A stretch of 64,000 nt of DNA from an uncultured Prevotella sp. (GTDB lineage Bacteria > Bacteroidota > Bacteroidia > Bacteroidales > Bacteroidaceae). The position numbers and the translations under genes were made by a program. The stretch spans positions 1-64,000 of the forward strand of contig CABUHE010000005.1 in the NCBI GenBank assembly GCA_902491375.1, in the 5' to 3' direction. Below the pieces are notes generated by a model that was not told the origin of the DNA, ran no database searches, and was given only the letters and a program-made list of their open reading frames with translations. Below, piece after piece: positions 33,901 through 42,221 of this stretch; within the stretch, counting starts at the first letter, position 1, and every line of letters begins with the position of its first letter.

Positions 33901-34076
33901 GAACAGCGTCTTTTGCAACGTCACAGACGCTCTTTCGCGCGGCAATATGCCACATACTGCCGTGCGGAAGACGGCAAACGGAAAAACAGACCACGCACAC
34001 GTAACCGTCAGCACCAATTCCTGACAATGCTGACACCATACAGGTCACTCGGCAAGGCGCAGCCGACTGATGAAAA
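33901..34076. repeat. Degenerate 22-bp-phased array before ychF
   Basis: Eight segments starting at 33901 fit a 22-bp period; several show GCGTCTTTTGCAAC-like or CACCA-type cores and short GACGC/GCGTC dyads. The match between units is weak. The open frame crossing it (33913-34194) is probably a by-product. The gap between the pectate lyase and ychF genes contains nothing else beyond the ychF promoter. Confidence 0.35.
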
Positions 34077-34149
34077 ATCATTACCCCACGGCAGTGCCGC
34101 CGGCAGCGCCCGGCGATGTAAAATAAAAACTCGTTTCGACCGCTTTTAT

Positions 34150-34180
34150 TTTGTTCTTATGCTGATTTACATTAACTTTG
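34150..34180 (+). promoter_or_regulatory. Promoter of ychF
   Basis: TTTG (34150-34153) and TAACTTTG (34173-34180) are 19 bp apart, a full consensus match 31 bp before the start codon. Confidence 0.75.
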
Positions 34181-34211
34181 CACTCGGAATATAAACGTTT
34201 ATAAAATAAAG

Positions 34212-35312
34212 ATGTCATTAAAATGTGGTATAGTAGGACTGCCTAACGTGGGCAAGTCTACTCTTTTCAACTGTCTGTCGAGCGCAAAGGCTCAGGCGGC
34301 AAACTTCCCTTTCTGCACGATTGAGCCTAACGTGGGCATGATAACCGTGCCTGACGAACGACTGACCAAACTGGCCGAGATAGTACATCCGGGACGCATC
34401 GTGCCGGCAACCTGCGAGATTGTCGACATAGCCGGACTGGTTAAGGGCGCCAGCAAGGGCGAGGGCCTGGGCAACAAGTTCCTGGGCAATATCCGCGAGA
34501 CCGACGCCATAATACACGTGCTGCGCTGTTTCGACGATGACAACATAACCCACGTGGACGGCTCTATCGACCCCGTGCGCGACAAGGAGATCATAGACAC
34601 AGAGCTTCAGCTGAAAGACCTTGAGACAATAGAATCACGACTGACTAAGCAGCAGAAAGTCGCTGCGACAGGCAACAAGGACGCAAAGGTCGAAGTAGCT
34701 GTGCTCGAAGCTTATAAAGAAGTGCTCGAACAGGGCAAGAACGCACGCATAGTAGAGTTTGACAGCAAGGAGGAGCAGGAAGCCGCACGCAATCTGTTCC
34801 TGCTGACAGCCAAGCCCGTGCTCTACGTATGCAACGTTGACGAAGCTTCAGCCAAGACCGGCAACGACTACAGTCGCCGCGTTGAGGAGATAGCCAAGGA
34901 GGAAGGCGCCGAGGCAATGGTCATAGCAGCCAAGACAGAGGAAGACATAGCCAGCCTTGAAAGCTATGAGGACAAGAAGCTGTTTCTCGACGAGCTGGGA
35001 CTCGAGGAGAGCGGCGTGAACCGTCTGATAAAGAAGGCATACGCCCTGCTCAATCTTGAAACGTTCATCACAGCCGGCGAGATGGAGGTTAAGGCGTGGA
35101 CATACAAGCGCGGCTGGAAGGCTCCGCAGTGCGCCGGCGTCATCCACTCAGACTTCGAGAAGGGCTTCATCCGCGCCGAGGTTATAAAGTATGACGACTA
35201 CATCAAATACGGCTCAGAGGCAGCTGTACGCGAAGCCGGCAAACTGGGCATCGAAGGCAAGGACTACGTTGTACAGGACGGCGACATAATGCACTTCAGA
35301 TTCAACGTCTGA
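34212..35312 (+). CDS. ychF: YchF family ribosome-associated ATPase/GTPase
   Basis: This 366-residue OBG-family P-loop protein prefers ATP in characterised members and is linked to translation and oxidative-stress control. It has the G1 loop GLPNVGKST (residues 9-17), the switch II region DIAGLVKGASKGEGLGNKFL and a coiled-coil insertion. The C-terminal TGS domain ends in KEGKDYVVQDGD-like sequence (here GIEGKDYVVQDGDIMHFRF). Length is normal. The 3' flank is the 7-bp/55-bp repeat region. Confidence 0.96.
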   Translation: MSLKCGIVGLPNVGKSTLFNCLSSAKAQAANFPFCTIEPNVGMITVPDERLTKLAEIVHPGRIVPATCEIVDIAGLVKGASKGEGLGNKFLGNIRETDAIIHVLRCFDDDNITHVDGSIDPVRDKEIIDTELQLKDLETIESRLTKQQKVAATGNKDAKVEVAVLEAYKEVLEQGKNARIVEFDSKEEQEAARNLFLLTAKPVLYVCNVDEASAKTGNDYSRRVEEIAKEEGAEAMVIAAKTEEDIASLESYEDKKLFLDELGLEESGVNRLIKKAYALLNLETFITAGEMEVKAWTYKRGWKAPQCAGVIHSDFEKGFIRAEVIKYDDYIKYGSEAAVREAGKLGIEGKDYVVQDGDIMHFRFNV

Positions 35313-35375
35313 TTATTTAATTCATAATTCACAATTCATAATTCATAATTTGGTGGATGCTCGTAACAAATTACG

Positions 35376-35815
35376 CCTCTGACAATGAATTGTGAATTAT
35401 GGATTATGAATCTATCAATTCAAATTATAATTGCAGACCACCAATTATGAATTATGAATTGTGAATTATGAATTCCAAATTATAATTGCAGACCACCAAT
35501 TATGAATTATGAATTGTGAATCTATCAGTTCAAATTATAATTGCAGACCATCAATTATGAATTATGAATTGAGAATTATGAATTCCAAATTATAATTGCA
35601 GACCACCAATTATGAATTATGAATTGTGAATCTATCAGTTCAAATTATAATTGCAGACCACCAATTATGAATTATGAATTGTGAATCTATCAGTTCAAAT
35701 TATAATTGCAGACCACCAATTATGAATTATGAATTGTGAATCTATCAGTTCAAATTATAATTGCAGACCATCAATTATGAATTATGAATTGTGAATTATG
35801 AATTATAAATTTCCC
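35376..35815. repeat. 55-bp tandem array upstream of lgt
   Basis: ATTGCAGACCA-type anchors recur at 35431, 35486, 35541, 35596, 35651, 35706 and 35761, exactly 55 bp apart. Two unit versions alternate: one has GTGAATCTATCAGTTC and the other GTGAATTATGAATTCC before the shared AAATTATAATTGCAGACC. Half of each unit consists of 7-bp GAATTAT repeats. The reverse-complement heptads at 35319-35350 could pair with the array. The array ends one start codon before the first lgt gene. Confidence 0.9.
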
Positions 35816-35825
35816 CCCGTGAATT

Positions 35826-36677
35826 ATGAACTCTGAATTATTATACATTATGTGGAATCCCGACCTTGTGGCATTCCACATCGGCAGTTTCTCGTTCCGC
35901 TGGTACTCTCTGTGCTGGCTGCTCGGTCTGCTGGCGGCATATCTCATAGTAAAACGGCTGTATACCGAGCAGAAGATAAAGCCGGAGCTGTTCGATCCGC
36001 TCTTCATCTACTGCTTCATCGGCATACTGATAGGCTCGCGCCTTGGCCACTGCCTGTTCTATGAGCCTGACTATTTCCTGTCAAGCGGCAGGCATATGGT
36101 GGAGATGATACTGCCAATACACTTCATGGCCGACGGCTCGTGGAAGTTCACCGGCTATGAGGGACTTGCAAGCCACGGCGGCACCATCGGACTGATAATA
36201 GCCCTCTGGCTCTATGTGCGCCGCACTAAGGTAAACATCTGGCGAGTACTTGACAACGTAGCCATAGCCACGCCTACTACGGCCTGCTTCATACGTCTTG
36301 GCAACCTGATGAACTCCGAGATTATAGGCAAGGCAACCGACGTGCCCTGGGCGTTCATCTTCGAGCGCGTAGACATGATACCGCGCCACCCGGGACAGCT
36401 CTATGAGGCGATAGCCTATGCCGTGTTCTTCTTCATCGGCTGGTACTTGTACCGCAAACACCCAGAGCGCGTGGGCACAGGCTTCTTCTTCGGACTGTGC
36501 ATAACGCTCATCTTCACCGCCCGCTTCTTCATCGAGTTCACCAAGGACATACAGGAATCGTTTGAAGCATCGATGGTGCTCAACATGGGCCAGCTGCTCA
36601 GCATCCCGTTCATCATTATCGGCTTAATTTGCATATTCAACCGAAAGTTTATGGAACGCCTCGGTGCAGAAAAATAA
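35826..36677 (+). CDS. lgt: Prolipoprotein diacylglyceryl transferase, copy 1
   Basis: This 283-residue, multi-span inner-membrane enzyme adds diacylglycerol from phosphatidylglycerol to the lipobox cysteine of prolipoproteins. GLASHGGTIGL, RLGNLMNSEIIG (Arg157 onward) and HPGQLYEA are the conserved functional motifs, all intact. The ATG at 35826 lies in sequence like the GAATTAT repeat, and the first residues (MNSELLYI) replace the MSNLLYI of the second copy. The next gene is a paralogue with a 238-bp identical segment. Confidence 0.95.
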   Translation: MNSELLYIMWNPDLVAFHIGSFSFRWYSLCWLLGLLAAYLIVKRLYTEQKIKPELFDPLFIYCFIGILIGSRLGHCLFYEPDYFLSSGRHMVEMILPIHFMADGSWKFTGYEGLASHGGTIGLIIALWLYVRRTKVNIWRVLDNVAIATPTTACFIRLGNLMNSEIIGKATDVPWAFIFERVDMIPRHPGQLYEAIAYAVFFFIGWYLYRKHPERVGTGFFFGLCITLIFTARFFIEFTKDIQESFEASMVLNMGQLLSIPFIIIGLICIFNRKFMERLGAEK

Positions 36678-36752
36678 ATAAGCCCAAACAGGAAAAATGA
36701 ATAAGGATGAATAAGCTAATAAAAAATAAACATTGACATTATTTCCTATGAA

Positions 36753-37607
36753 ATGAGCAACCTACTTTACATCCTGTGGAACCCTGACCTGGTGGCCTTT
36801 CAGCTCGGGCCGATATCAATATTCTGGTACTCATTGTGTTGGCTGTTAGGCCTTGTGGCAGCATCTTTAATTGTCAAGAGGCTATACAAGGAACAGAAGA
36901 TAAAGCCGGAGCTGTTCGATCCGTTGTTCATCTACTGCTTCTTAGGCATACTGATAGGCATGCGACTGGGTCATTGCCTGTTCTATCAGCCTGACTATTT
37001 CCTGTCGAGCGGCAAGCATATAGTTGAGATGATTTTGCCGATACATTTCATGCCCGACGGCTCATGGAAGTTCATAGGATATAAAGGACTGGCAAGCCAC
37101 GGCGGCACCATAGGACTAATCATTGCCCTATGGTTATATGTACGCCGTACAAAGATTAATATCTGGCGAGTACTTGACAACGTGGCAATAGCAACACCAA
37201 TAACAGCCTGCTGCATACGTCTTGGCAACCTGATGAACTCTGAGATTATAGGCAAGGCAACCGACGTGCCCTGGGCGTTCATCTTCGAGCGCGTAGACAT
37301 GATACCGCGCCACCCGGGACAGCTCTATGAGGCGATAGCCTATGCCGTGTTCTTCTTCATCGGCTGGTACTTGTACCGCAAACACCCAGAGCGCGTGGGC
37401 ACAGGCTTCTTCTTCGGACTGTGCATAACGCTCATCTTCACCGCCCGCTTCTTCATCGAGTTCACCAAGGACATACAGGTATCGTTCGAAACCTCGATGG
37501 TGCTCAACATGGGGCAGCTGCTCAGCATCCCGTTCGTCATCCTCGGCGTGGTCTGCATGACTTGCCCCAACGTTATTAAAAAGCTCGGAGGCGAGAAACG
37601 ACAATAA
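36753..37607 (+). CDS. lgt: Prolipoprotein diacylglyceryl transferase, copy 2
   Basis: This is a second full-length Lgt (284 residues) 75 bp after the first, in the same direction. It keeps GLASHGGTIGL, RLGNLMNSEIIG and HPGQLYEA, so it also looks catalytically competent. The 5' half has diverged from copy 1 at many synonymous and some coding positions. Positions 37242-37479 are identical to 36318-36555 in copy 1, as expected after gene conversion. The extreme C-terminus (CMTCPNVIKKLGGEKRQ) differs from copy 1. Confidence 0.95.
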   Translation: MSNLLYILWNPDLVAFQLGPISIFWYSLCWLLGLVAASLIVKRLYKEQKIKPELFDPLFIYCFLGILIGMRLGHCLFYQPDYFLSSGKHIVEMILPIHFMPDGSWKFIGYKGLASHGGTIGLIIALWLYVRRTKINIWRVLDNVAIATPITACCIRLGNLMNSEIIGKATDVPWAFIFERVDMIPRHPGQLYEAIAYAVFFFIGWYLYRKHPERVGTGFFFGLCITLIFTARFFIEFTKDIQVSFETSMVLNMGQLLSIPFVILGVVCMTCPNVIKKLGGEKRQ

Positions 37608-37655
37608 CCTTTCCGGCCTAACAGCGGATAGGGAAAAACAACATAGGAATAGGGG

Positions 37656-37690
37656 AATTAGGGGAAATTTGCGGAAAATTTCCCCTAATT
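37656..37690. repeat. Hairpin copy 1 before the Fic gene
   Basis: AATTAGGGGAAATTT (37656-37670), the loop GCGGA and the exact complement (37676-37690) form a 15-bp stem. It lies just upstream of the Fic promoter box TATATTTG (37716-37723), and it also could terminate lgt transcripts. A nearly identical hairpin follows the Fic gene. Confidence 0.8.
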
Positions 37691-37715
37691 TTATATTTAT
37701 CCGAAAAAATAATCA

Positions 37716-37723
37716 TATATTTG
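37716..37723 (+). promoter_or_regulatory. -7 box (TATATTTG) of the Fic gene
   Basis: TATATTTG lies 22 bp before the ATG at 37745, supporting that start rather than the frame opening at 37721. No clear -33 TTTG is present. Confidence 0.45.
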
Positions 37724-37744
37724 CGCAATATATTATGTACGCAA

Positions 37745-39064
37745 ATGATTGAACTACCGCCCCAACTTAATCAGAAAGACATTCAGGAAGCATCTAAGCT
37801 GATTTGTGAAAAGAGCATCATGCCGTTGCTGAAAAAAATCAGCTATGACTACTGTTATTGGGACAAGGTGAAGTATCTTGCACCGGCAGGCACGAGCAAC
37901 AGGGCACTGTGGCAGACCGTAAAACTGCAACGCATGCTGAACGCCAAGACCATAACCTTCGGGCACTACAATCTGTGGTTTACCATAACAGAACACATGC
38001 TCGCACTGATGCACGAGTTCGACATGAACATGGGCGGCAACCTTGGCACCAAAAGCATAATACCAGAGAGCGACAAGAACTTTTATCTGGTAAGCTCTGT
38101 CATGGAAGAAGCGATAGCATCAAGCCAGATGGAAGGAGCTTCGACAACACGCAAGGTAGCGAAGGAAATGCTGAGAAAGAACCAGAAGCCACGCGACAAA
38201 AGCCAGAGAATGATTGCAAACAACTATGCCACAATAAGTTATCTGGCAGAACACAGAGACGATGAATTCTCGGTCGAAAAGATTCTTGAGATTCACAAAT
38301 ACATATCGGCCGGCACACTTGATCATAAGGAAGACGAAGGAAGCCTGCGCAAGACTGACGACATTGTCGTGATGAACGGCATTACGGGAGAAATAGCCCA
38401 CACACCGCCTCCACATGAAGAAATAGAGGAAATGCTGAAAGAGCTTTGCGACTTTGCAAACAAGGATGATGACGATGACTTTATTCATCCGATAATTAAA
38501 GGAATAATAATCCACTTCATGCTGGCTTTCATTCATCCATTCGTAGACGGAAACGGACGCACGGCACGTTCGCTGGTTTACTGGTATATGATGAAAAAAG
38601 GATACTGGCTGACCGAATATCTATCAATATCAAGAATAATTTACCGCAACAAGGCAAAATACGAAAAGGCGTTTCTCTATACCGAAGCCGACAGCTACGA
38701 CCTTTCGTACTTCATACAATACAACCTCGTTACAATGAAAAAGGCATACGAGGAACTTAAAGCCTACCTGCAACGCAAAATAAGCGAGCGCGACAGCATT
38801 ACAAAGCTCAAAGGAATAAAATCAATCAACATCCGACAGGCACGCATAATACAGAATCTGTATAAGGACAACGACAGCATAATAACTGCCAAAGAGGTAG
38901 CAACGCAGTTTGCCGTTACAGACAAGACTGCAAGAACTGACCTGCAAGCGCTCGTAAAACTCGGAATAATGAGCGAAGTGCAGCTTAACAACAGAATGAC
39001 AGGATACGTAAAGGCTGACAATTTTGAAGAGGTTATAGAAGAACTTAACAACATGAAAGAATAG
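37745..39064 (+). CDS. Fic family protein with C-terminal winged helix
   Basis: This 439-residue protein carries the Fic core HPFVDGNGRTAR (His264 onward), the signature for transferring AMP or another phosphate-linked group to a target protein side chain. The inhibitory motif S/TxxxEG appears in its own N-terminal part as SSQMEG (Ser126, Glu130), so this is a class II, self-inhibited Fic protein. A winged-helix DNA-binding-like end follows (VATQFAVTDKTARTDLQALV). The target is unknown; such proteins include toxins, stress modifiers and regulators. It stands alone between two near-identical hairpins, and no small antitoxin gene is adjacent. Confidence 0.88.
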   Translation: MIELPPQLNQKDIQEASKLICEKSIMPLLKKISYDYCYWDKVKYLAPAGTSNRALWQTVKLQRMLNAKTITFGHYNLWFTITEHMLALMHEFDMNMGGNLGTKSIIPESDKNFYLVSSVMEEAIASSQMEGASTTRKVAKEMLRKNQKPRDKSQRMIANNYATISYLAEHRDDEFSVEKILEIHKYISAGTLDHKEDEGSLRKTDDIVVMNGITGEIAHTPPPHEEIEEMLKELCDFANKDDDDDFIHPIIKGIIIHFMLAFIHPFVDGNGRTARSLVYWYMMKKGYWLTEYLSISRIIYRNKAKYEKAFLYTEADSYDLSYFIQYNLVTMKKAYEELKAYLQRKISERDSITKLKGIKSINIRQARIIQNLYKDNDSIITAKEVATQFAVTDKTARTDLQALVKLGIMSEVQLNNRMTGYVKADNFEEVIEELNNMKE

Positions 39065-39104
39065 GAAATTAGGGGAAATTTACGGAAAATTTCCCCTAAT
39101 TTCC
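39064..39104. repeat. Hairpin copy 2 after the Fic gene
   Basis: GGAAATTAGGGGAAATTT (39064-39081), the loop ACGGA and the exact complement (39087-39104) form an 18-bp stem that starts at the Fic stop codon. It differs from the upstream hairpin by one loop base and its longer arms. It is followed by TTTTG and may terminate the Fic transcript. The gap to 39245 contains no supportable gene. Confidence 0.8.
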
Positions 39105-39244
39105 TTTTGTTTTATATTCATTCAACTAACCAAAAGCCGGATGAATATGATAAAAAACGTATCGGACAGTGCTATTTCCATTGGCTAAAATGATGACAAT
39201 AGAACAAGCATTTGGGCTGAAAATACTTTTCAGAAAACACAAAA

Positions 39245-39296
39245 ATAACGGCATCCCAGCGTAAGCGTTGCGGCTTACAGGCAGGGATGCCGTTAT
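39245..39296 (-). terminator. Terminator of the 711-residue secreted protein gene
   Basis: ATAACGGCATCCC (39245-39257) pairs with 39284-39296 and encloses a second stem GTAAGC/GCTTAC. The minus strand continues into TTTTTG. Confidence 0.75.
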
Positions 39297-39318
39297 CGTT
39301 TTTATATCTACAGCGCCG

Positions 39319-41454
39319 TTATTGTGCTGCCGGAGCGGTTGTTGTAGTTGTATTCTGGGTTGGTGTTGCGGCAGGTGCCGGTGTCTGAGTAGTAGCCGGA
39401 GCTGCCGGAGCAGTTGCTGTCTGAGTTGTAGTTGCAGCCGGAGCGGTTGTAGTCGGTGTCGTGCCTGCTGCCGTCTGCGGCTGTGCTGTTGGTGTAGGCA
39501 TCTGCGCTGGTGTAGCCGGTGTTGGCTTTACTGCCGACTGTGGTTTCGTATTAGGCAGCTGCACAGGAGCCGGAGGAACTGTAACCGTGCCGGCAGGGCC
39601 TGGAGTTACAGGCGTGGCAGAGGTTTCAGTCGTAGTCTGCACAGCAGGAGCTGCTGTTGTTGCAGGAACTGCCGGAGCTGCCGTTCCTGTTGTCTGTACC
39701 GCGCTGCTCTTGGTAATCTCAACCTGACCGGCAGCTGTATTGTCCTTAGGCTTGATATAGTTGATCTCAAACGGGAAATAAGACGGCGGACAGCCGTTTT
39801 CTATAACGCTCACTACAAGTCTGTTGATGCCCTCCACCGGAGAGTACAGACGGCATTTATAGCGTGTTTCTGAGAGTTTTATAAGGTCTACACGTGCCGC
39901 CGTAGAGTCTTCAACAACCTGCACAGTCAGCGGATAGTCGTTCTCACCGGCCAGCTTGTCGGCTGTCATGTTGAGGATGAACTCAACTATGCCACGCTCA
40001 AACTTTATCTCTTCACGGCTCAGATCCATGTTCACGTACTTATAGTGCCATGCCTTTACGGTGAGTTTGTTGTCAGGATAACTTATTCCGTCACACGTCA
40101 TTCTGACCGGATAAGTTATCTCCGTAATGTGGTCGGGCAGCGAGTCGGGAATAGTCAGCACGCAGTTATACTGCACAAAGTTGCCGGCTGACGTGTTGCG
40201 CATCTGCACGGAAGTCTTGTCTACGGTGCATCCGTTGCCCGCAGGAATGTCAAAGCTGCATCCGTCGGCCTTTATCTCGGCAGGCAGGTCAAGGCGCACT
40301 GTGGTCTCAAACTTCTTGTGTCTGAAGGCTATCGCGTTGCCTTTGTTCATGCTCATACTGTATTTCAGCTTCTCGTCGAGCTGCAACAAGCCCCACTTAC
40401 CGTCCTTGCGCACGGCGATAAACTTGCCGAAGCTGATGCCTGCGCCGTCAAACTGCGGAGGAAGTATTGTGCTGTTGCCTGATTTCACTGCATACATACC
40501 GTTGCTACTACGCTCTGCCGTGAAGTCGCCTTTCAGCTTGAGCGGAGCCGGATGAGCAGTGTTGTAGTTTACTGTACTTGCCGGATATTTTATGCTGACA
40601 AGGCGCATGCGCTCGTCAAAGGCAAAGAATACTGTGTCACGCTTGCTTCCACGTGCCCACAGAATGGTAGAATCGCCCTTGTTGTACATGCACTCGCTGA
40701 AGTCGCCTACACGCACCTGGCGCTTCTTCTCGGCCTTCTCGTTGACAAATACAGGACGGAGCATGCCCAGTCCTTTGTCGAACATATAAACACGGTGCTT
40801 GATTACGGCAATGCCGACGCCGTCGTCGTTGAGCGATGACAGGAATGACACGTCCTCGTTCTCGACAGCTTCCTTCTTATCAAGCATCAGCTTAACGAGG
40901 TTCTTGTCCGTATCGACGTAGTAATAATACAAGTCCTTGAAGTTCTCCATGTCGCCGTACATCGTGCAGCATGCGTATCCGCTGCTATAAGGATACATCT
41001 CGACAAACGAGCCGAACGGGTCGTAACTGCCGTCCTTCGCAACGAGCTTATTGCGTCCCTGCCTGTTTACGAGCAGGTATCCGTCGCGGAAATAAGGGCA
41101 GTTATATACAACCTTGCAGTTCTCAAGCTTTGTAAACGTGCCGTCAGTTGCATAGAAACCAGTTATATCCTGAGTGCCTTTCTTCATGACGACAGCCATT
41201 CCTTCGCTGAATTTTGCGATACTGTCTTCCGTCGAAGCCAGCAGCTTTGCGTCTGTACTCCACAGTGATGTAACGCCTGCCGAGTCGCTGACAACCACCG
41301 GCACACCTGTCGCAAGGCGTATACTGTCGTAACCGGGACGCATGGCCCACTTTGCCATCTGACCGTATGCGGCATTGGCAGAAAGAAGAATGACTGCAAA
41401 CAGAGCCACGACTCCTTTCATAATTCTTGCTTTGGGTTTATTTTTCATATCCAA
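39319..41454 (-). CDS. Secreted WG-repeat-like protein with Pro/Thr/Ala/Gln tail
   Basis: This 711-residue protein has a signal peptide (ALFAVILLSANAAYGQ). Repeated short beta units follow, such as GYLLVNRQGRNKLVAKDGS and FIAVRKDGKWGLLQLDE, resembling WG-type repeats. A middle region looks like a beta-sandwich. The last 140 residues or so are almost entirely Pro, Thr, Ala and Gln, a low-complexity tail that resembles a surface linker or an O-glycosylated stalk. No C-terminal sorting domain is seen. A -7 box TAACTTTG lies on the minus strand at 41543-41550. Function is unknown. Confidence 0.75.
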   Translation of the reverse strand: MDMKNKPKARIMKGVVALFAVILLSANAAYGQMAKWAMRPGYDSIRLATGVPVVVSDSAGVTSLWSTDAKLLASTEDSIAKFSEGMAVVMKKGTQDITGFYATDGTFTKLENCKVVYNCPYFRDGYLLVNRQGRNKLVAKDGSYDPFGSFVEMYPYSSGYACCTMYGDMENFKDLYYYYVDTDKNLVKLMLDKKEAVENEDVSFLSSLNDDGVGIAVIKHRVYMFDKGLGMLRPVFVNEKAEKKRQVRVGDFSECMYNKGDSTILWARGSKRDTVFFAFDERMRLVSIKYPASTVNYNTAHPAPLKLKGDFTAERSSNGMYAVKSGNSTILPPQFDGAGISFGKFIAVRKDGKWGLLQLDEKLKYSMSMNKGNAIAFRHKKFETTVRLDLPAEIKADGCSFDIPAGNGCTVDKTSVQMRNTSAGNFVQYNCVLTIPDSLPDHITEITYPVRMTCDGISYPDNKLTVKAWHYKYVNMDLSREEIKFERGIVEFILNMTADKLAGENDYPLTVQVVEDSTAARVDLIKLSETRYKCRLYSPVEGINRLVVSVIENGCPPSYFPFEINYIKPKDNTAAGQVEITKSSAVQTTGTAAPAVPATTAAPAVQTTTETSATPVTPGPAGTVTVPPAPVQLPNTKPQSAVKPTPATPAQMPTPTAQPQTAAGTTPTTTAPAATTTQTATAPAAPATTQTPAPAATPTQNTTTTTAPAAQ

Positions 41455-41711
41455 GATCAGTTTTATTCGTCAGATAATAAATCAGTATTAGGATTAGTTT
41501 CTGCGCAAGATTTAATAAATTATTTATTGTCACTTTGCTTTGCAAAGTTAATAATAAAATATAAAAAACAAGAAGTTTTATATCAAAAAGTTGACACGTT
41601 AACAACTTGACAATACGGACGATAGAAAGCCTAAGCAATACGAATAACGGCTTTCAGTTACACATCCCGCAGCTGTCAGCCGCGGAATGTGATAGAAAAA
41701 ACCGGCAGGAG

Positions 41712-42200
41712 TCAGCCGAGAAGAAGCTCCATGTCGACAACATCGAGCCAGCGTCCGTGCTTGTAGCCGACGCTCTTGAACAGCGACACCTGCTCAAAAC
41801 CGAGCCTGCGGTGAAAGGCTATGCTGGCTTCATTCTCGCCTGTGATGCAGGCTATCAGAGCCTTCACGCCCATCCGGCGGCAGTCGGCTATTAGTCTGTC
41901 CATCAGCGCGGTGCCTGCGCCGTGACGTTTAAATTCAGGATTCAGGTAGATTGTAGTCTCAAGAGTGTTCGAATAGGCTGCTCTCTCCTTCCACAGATGG
42001 GCGTAGCAGTAGCCTGCCACCTTGCCGTCTACCTCAGCCACGTAGTAAGGATAACTGGCTGAGATATGCTCTATTCGGCTGAGCATTTCGCTTACGGGCA
42101 GCGGTTCGGTCTCAAAGCTCTCAACTCCGTTTACTATGTACCAGTTGTACAGTTCGGTTATCTGCCCTGCGTCGTCTGGTCTTACCTGCCTGATAGTCAT
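41712..42200 (-). CDS. GNAT-family N-acetyltransferase (phosphinothricin-type)
   Basis: This 162-residue protein shows the GNAT fold. TIRQVRPDDAGQITELYNWY is the N-terminal region, ETTIYLNPEFKRHGAGTALM contains the acetyl-CoA pyrophosphate-binding loop (RHGAGTA), and FHRRLGFEQV is the late motif. The closest named relatives are phosphinothricin or methionine-sulfone acetyltransferases, but the natural substrate is unknown. It lies 21 bp after the YitT/cytidylate-kinase fusion gene, so the two are probably co-transcribed. A partial hairpin at about 41661-41691 follows the stop. Confidence 0.85.
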   Translation of the reverse strand: MTIRQVRPDDAGQITELYNWYIVNGVESFETEPLPVSEMLSRIEHISASYPYYVAEVDGKVAGYCYAHLWKERAAYSNTLETTIYLNPEFKRHGAGTALMDRLIADCRRMGVKALIACITGENEASIAFHRRLGFEQVSLFKSVGYKHGRWLDVVDMELLLG

Positions 42201-42221
42201 TGTCTTAATTTTATTGAACGG

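Noticed and set aside
35376..35815. CRISPR array
   Set aside because: Units are contiguous 55-bp repeats with no unique spacers and no cas genes nearby.
39268..39873. 201-codon Cys/Arg/Ser-rich plus-strand frame
   Set aside because: It is the complement of the Pro/Thr/Ala/Gln tail of the secreted protein; its composition comes from the low-complexity DNA.
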